Made by a program: the position numbers and the translations under genes. Under the pieces are notes generated by a model. The model saw only the letters and a list, made by a program, of their open reading frames with translations. It searched no databases and was not told where the DNA came from. DNA of 9,130 bases from DATDAH01 sp036525535 (GTDB lineage Bacteria > Actinomycetota > Acidimicrobiia > Acidimicrobiales > DATDAH01): positions 1 through 9,130 of the forward strand of contig DATDAH010000375.1 in the NCBI GenBank assembly GCA_036525535.1, written 5' to 3'. Of the stretch, positions 6,760-9,130 are shown piece by piece (position 1 is the stretch's first letter; the number at the start of each line of letters is the position of its first letter).

Positions 6760-6837
6760 GGCAGACGACTGAGCCATGTGTAGGGAAAATGCTGATGGCG
6801 GGCTTCGGCTCCCGCCTGTCTGCCAACGCTCGGCAGA
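6760..6837. other. Candidate structured element with two mutually exclusive pairings
   Basis: GGCAGAC (6760-6766) can pair with GTCTGCC (6818-6824), enclosing a hairpin GGCGGG/CCCGCC (6797-6802 with 6811-6816). The same TCTGCC (6819-6824) can instead pair with GGCAGA just downstream (6832-6837). Such competing stems are the layout of RNA switches, but stems of six or seven bases are expected by chance about once in a region this size. The pairings contain no G-U pairs, so the strand cannot be told. No known riboswitch consensus was recognised. Confidence 0.3.
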
Positions 6838-6844
6838 TTGGGGG

Positions 6845-6874
6845 TTTACCGACTCGTGATCATACGTCTACCTT
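6845..6874 (+). promoter_or_regulatory. Possible promoter of the antiporter gene
   Basis: TTTACC (6845-6850) and TACCTT (6869-6874) are separated by 18 bases in a lower-GC patch. Transcription would start near 6880, giving a leader of about 95 bases that contains the palindrome at 6891-6910. Confidence 0.3.
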
Positions 6875-6890
6875 CGTCGAAGCAGGCGGG

Positions 6891-6910
6891 CGGTCAACGG
6901 CGGTTGACCG
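6891..6910. promoter_or_regulatory. 20-bp palindrome, candidate operator
   Basis: CGGTCAAC (6891-6898) and GTTGACCG (6903-6910) are a perfect 8-bp inverted repeat around a GGCG spacer. Its size and symmetry fit a dimeric repressor site of TetR or GntR type. It lies just downstream of the candidate antiporter promoter. An RNA hairpin is the alternative reading. No regulator gene is in the window. Confidence 0.45.
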
Positions 6911-6964
6911 GGAGTGGGATCCCCGAACTCTTCCTCGTCGACGCGTCTTGGGGCTTACACCCAC

Positions 6965-6971
6965 GGGAGGG
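6965..6971 (+). promoter_or_regulatory. Shine-Dalgarno of the antiporter gene
   Basis: GGGAGGG sits six bases before the ATG at 6978 and fixes the start. Confidence 0.85.
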
Positions 6972-6977
6972 TGAGAG

Positions 6978-8381
6978 ATGTCGAACGAGGACCTGGCGCC
7001 GCTGATCTTGGCGCTGCTGCTGCTGACGGTGGGGGCGAATGTCCTCGGGCAGCTGTTCGCCCGCATGCGTCAGCCCAAGGTGGTGGGCGAGATCTTGGCC
7101 GGCGTGCTGCTCGGCCCGTCCCTGCTGGGCCACCTGGCCCCCGGCGCGACCGCGTCGATCTTCGGCTCGTCGACGGATGATCCGTCCTCGATGGTCCTCG
7201 GGTTCCTGTACCACTTCGGGTTGCTGCTGCTGATGTTCGTCTCGGGCGCGAGCGTTCGTCATGTGCTCGGGAAGGAGAACCGCAGGCCGACGGCGTGGAT
7301 CCTCGGGCTCGGAACCCCGCTGCCGTTCGTCCTGGCACTGGTCATCGCGCCGATGCTGCCCCTCGGGCAGTTCACCGGTGAGGCGGGGAGCGAGTCCGCG
7401 GTCGTCCTCGTCTTCGCCGTCGCGGCCGCCGTCACCTCGATCCCGGTCATCACCAAGATCTTCCACGACCTCGGGATCCTCCACACCCGCTTCGCCTCGC
7501 TGATCCTCGGCGCGGCCGTCCTCGAGGACATCGCGCTGTGGGGGGTTCTGGCGATCGCCACCGCGATCGCGTCGGCGACCCTCTCCGCCGGGGAGGGGCA
7601 GATCGCCGGCACCATCTCGGTGCACGTGGTCTCCAACGTCGTCTACGTCTTCGTCGCGATGGTGGTGGCCCCGTCGGTCCTGCGCTGGGCCAGTCGAGCC
7701 CGCTGGAACACCCTCGCCTCGCAGAGCCCGGTGGCTTGGATCGTGGCCATCATGTTCGGCTACGTGGTGGTCGCCGCCGCCTTCGATGTGACCCTCGTCT
7801 TCGCCGCCTTCCTCGCCGGCTTCGGGATCGTCGGCGGGGTGAAGGGCACAGAGCGGGCGCGGTTCCGCGACTCGCTCGGTTCCATCGAGCACGTGGCCTC
7901 CTCCGTATTCATCCCCGTCTACTTCGCCCTCGTGGGCTACCGCCTCGACTTCACCAAGTCGTTCGACCCCGTCATGCTCGTCGGGTTCCTGGTCGGGACC
8001 ACGCTCGTCGTCCTGTTCTCGGTCGGGCTCGCGGCACGCCTGGCGGGCTTTCGCGGACTCGACATCGTGAACCTCGCGGTGACGTGCAACGCCCGCGGAG
8101 GGCCAGGCATCGTGCTCGCCTCCGTCGCCTTCGATGCCGGCATCATCAGCGCCCCCTTCTTCACGACGCTCGTCGTGACGGCCGTGCTCACCTCACAGGC
8201 GTGCGGGGCCTGGCTGGACTTCGTCATACGGCGCGGGTGGCCACTCCTGTCCGGTGCCGACCTTCGTCGGCGCGGCCTCGAACCCGAACCCGACGAGGAG
8301 TTGCCGCTCTTCCGCGATCCGGCCCATCCCGACGACAGTCGAACCCCGGCCGCCGCCTTCGCCGCCGAGCCAGACGCCTAG
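6978..8381 (+). CDS. CPA2-family cation:proton antiporter (Na+/H+ or K+/H+ exchanger)
   Basis: This 467-residue integral membrane protein has about 12-13 hydrophobic segments and a short acidic cytoplasmic tail (433-467), without the KTN/RCK or TrkA-C domain of KefB/KefC types. The N-terminal signature RQPKVVGEILAGVLLGPSLLG (31-51) is typical of the monovalent cation:proton antiporter-2 family. AVTSIPVITKIFHDLGI (151-167) and GAAVLEDIALW (178-188) contain the transport-core helices. The acidic pair is Glu183-Asp184, where many electrogenic members have Asp-Asp. The conserved late motif NARGGPGIVLASVAFDAGII (371-390) is present. It probably exchanges protons for Na+ or K+ across the cytoplasmic membrane for pH or salt balance; the cation cannot be told from sequence. 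It is the first gene right of the divergent region and is followed by 140 bases before the cupredoxin gene. Confidence 0.92.
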   Translation: MSNEDLAPLILALLLLTVGANVLGQLFARMRQPKVVGEILAGVLLGPSLLGHLAPGATASIFGSSTDDPSSMVLGFLYHFGLLLLMFVSGASVRHVLGKENRRPTAWILGLGTPLPFVLALVIAPMLPLGQFTGEAGSESAVVLVFAVAAAVTSIPVITKIFHDLGILHTRFASLILGAAVLEDIALWGVLAIATAIASATLSAGEGQIAGTISVHVVSNVVYVFVAMVVAPSVLRWASRARWNTLASQSPVAWIVAIMFGYVVVAAAFDVTLVFAAFLAGFGIVGGVKGTERARFRDSLGSIEHVASSVFIPVYFALVGYRLDFTKSFDPVMLVGFLVGTTLVVLFSVGLAARLAGFRGLDIVNLAVTCNARGGPGIVLASVAFDAGIISAPFFTTLVVTAVLTSQACGAWLDFVIRRGWPLLSGADLRRRGLEPEPDEELPLFRDPAHPDDSRTPAAAFAAEPDA

Positions 8382-8411
8382 CTGGGCGGGCCAGCAGGAC
8401 CCATTCCGCAG

Positions 8412-8433
8412 CCGGACCCAGGTCTGGGGTCGG
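8412..8433 (+). terminator. Possible weak terminator after the antiporter gene
   Basis: CCGGACCC (8412-8419) and GGGGTCGG (8426-8433) pair with one mismatch and one G-U. A further 5-bp stem, GCTGG/CCAGC (8381-8395), overlaps the stop codon. There is no T-run, and read-through into the cupredoxin gene is possible. Otherwise 8382-8521 holds no gene; a TTGACG word at 8486-8491 lacks a convincing -10 partner. Confidence 0.3.
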
Positions 8434-8509
8434 CCCGGTCCTGGACAAGAGTGACTTCAGATCGGGACCGGCGCGTGCCGATGGCTTGACGGGCCGTTGT
8501 CGATCCTGA

Positions 8510-8516
8510 GGGAGGG
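8510..8516 (+). promoter_or_regulatory. Shine-Dalgarno of the cupredoxin gene
   Basis: GGGAGGG lies five bases before GTG at 8522, which decides that start; no suitable ATG is in frame upstream. Confidence 0.8.
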
Positions 8517-8521
8517 CCGAG

Positions 8522-9130
8522 GTGTCTCGTCAGGACCGGGTGCACCGGGCTTCGCACGGCTGGCCGCGGCGGTCGTCGGTTCGTCGCTGGTTGCTCGCTG
8601 CCGGCGCGCTGCTCGCCGGTCCCGCCCTTCTGGGATCGGTGCCGGCGGGTGCGGGAAGTCCGGCGGGCGACATCAGCATGGTCGACAACCGGTTCGCCCC
8701 GGTGGATGCGGTCGTGGCCCAGGGCCAGAGCGTGGCGTTCACGAACTTCGGTCGGGTGCTGCACGACGCCCGGGACGGCACGGGCCTCGACCTCTTCACC
8801 ACCGGCTACCTCGAGCCACCGGAGACAGCGACCGTCGGGCCGCTGCCCGGCGCTGGCGTGTATCGGTACTACTGCACCTTCCACCCCGAGATGGTCGGGC
8901 GTGTCCGCGTGCCGGTGAGGGCCAGCCACACGCGCGTCCCGGCGGGCTCGCCGGTCACCGTCCGATGGGCGGCGAGCCGGGCATCGACGGGGCTGGTGTT
9001 CGACGTCCAACGCCGCCGCCCCGGCACCGACCGCTTCGTCGACTGGCGCACCGGGGTCACCGCGGGCTCGGCGCGGTTCTGGCCGTCGGTGCGTGGGCTG
9101 TGGGCGATCCGCGCCCGCGTCCGCCAGCAG
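8522..9130 (+). CDS. Exported cupredoxin (plastocyanin-like) with C-terminal domain, cut off by window edge
   Basis: The open frame of 203 codons from GTG at 8522 runs to the last base without a stop. The N-terminus is basic with paired arginines (PRRSSVRRWLL, 15-25), followed by a hydrophobic core and AGA before GSPAGD. This is an export signal with likely cleavage near 45; a Tat route is possible. Residues ~48-133 form a single cupredoxin domain. Its four type-1 copper ligands are visible: His81 (RVLHDARD), then Cys118, His121 and Met124 in YYCTFHPEMVG. From ~135 a second beta-rich domain begins (RVPAGSPVTVRWAA..., then LWAIRARVRQQ), resembling the Ig/FnIII-like extension of other actinobacterial cupredoxins. 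It is likely an extracytoplasmic electron carrier or copper-binding protein. The redox partner is unknown; no oxidase or reductase gene is in view. Confidence 0.85.
   Translation, partial: MSRQDRVHRASHGWPRRSSVRRWLLAAGALLAGPALLGSVPAGAGSPAGDISMVDNRFAPVDAVVAQGQSVAFTNFGRVLHDARDGTGLDLFTTGYLEPPETATVGPLPGAGVYRYYCTFHPEMVGRVRVPVRASHTRVPAGSPVTVRWAASRASTGLVFDVQRRRPGTDRFVDWRTGVTAGSARFWPSVRGLWAIRARVRQQ

Larger units (their letters stand above)
6589..6977. other. 389-base divergent intergenic region rich in inverted repeats
   Basis: No credible gene lies here. The region separates the minus-strand propeller gene from the plus-strand antiporter gene and has stretches of lower GC than the coding DNA. It contains both Shine-Dalgarno sites, a candidate promoter on each strand, several hairpins and a 20-bp palindrome. 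The clearest of these are listed separately. Confidence 0.7.

Noticed and set aside
6739..6796. Words resembling a TPP riboswitch (GGGGTG, CTGAG, TAGGGAA, CTGAT)
   Set aside because: The words occur in the wrong order and spacing for the THI-box fold, and the neighbouring genes have no link to thiamine.
6894..7892. A 332-codon minus-strand open frame opposite the antiporter
   Set aside because: It is very rich in Glu, Asp, Gly and Arg, as expected for the complement of a membrane-protein gene. The antiporter frame is unmistakable.

Overview
The window is very GC-rich, and G or C fills most third codon positions in the real genes. Together with Pro/Thr/Asp-rich linkers on secreted proteins, neocarzinostatin-like domains, actinobacterial Ig-like modules and a possible leaderless start, this points to a high-GC actinobacterium, perhaps of the Acidimicrobiia type. 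That placement is inference; there is no rRNA or other taxonomic marker. I see no tRNA, rRNA, CRISPR array, insertion sequence, integrase or phage gene, and it reads as chromosomal sequence.

Layout: (1) Positions 1-1678, minus strand: an OsmC-family peroxiredoxin gene followed after 28 bases by a gene for a GH36/GH31-like glycoside hydrolase that runs off the left edge. (2) 1679-1955: divergent intergenic region. (3) 1956-3632, plus strand: a secreted protein with a Pro/Thr/Asp linker and four tandem neocarzinostatin-like domains. (4) 3633-3810: convergent intergenic region with a strong 12-bp hairpin terminator. (5) 3811-6588, minus strand: a large secreted protein made of a beta-propeller and two copies of an Ig-like plus carbohydrate-binding-like module, encoded by an exact-period 720-bp tandem duplication. 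(6) 6589-6977: a 389-base divergent intergenic region, the most structured non-coding part of the window. (7) 6978-8381, plus strand: a CPA2-type cation:proton antiporter. (8) 8522-9130, plus strand: an exported cupredoxin (blue-copper-like) with a C-terminal domain, cut by the right edge.

The genes do not form one pathway. Only osmC and the hydrolase gene look like a transcription unit, and their pairing may be accidental. The common theme of the centre and right side is the cell envelope: two large secreted proteins, one membrane antiporter and one exported copper protein. The most notable item is the tetra-neocarzinostatin-like protein. Each domain keeps the exact C-x9-C and C-x4-C disulfide spacing of enediyne apoproteins, yet no enediyne biosynthesis gene is visible nearby. 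No clear multi-gene undescribed system is evident.
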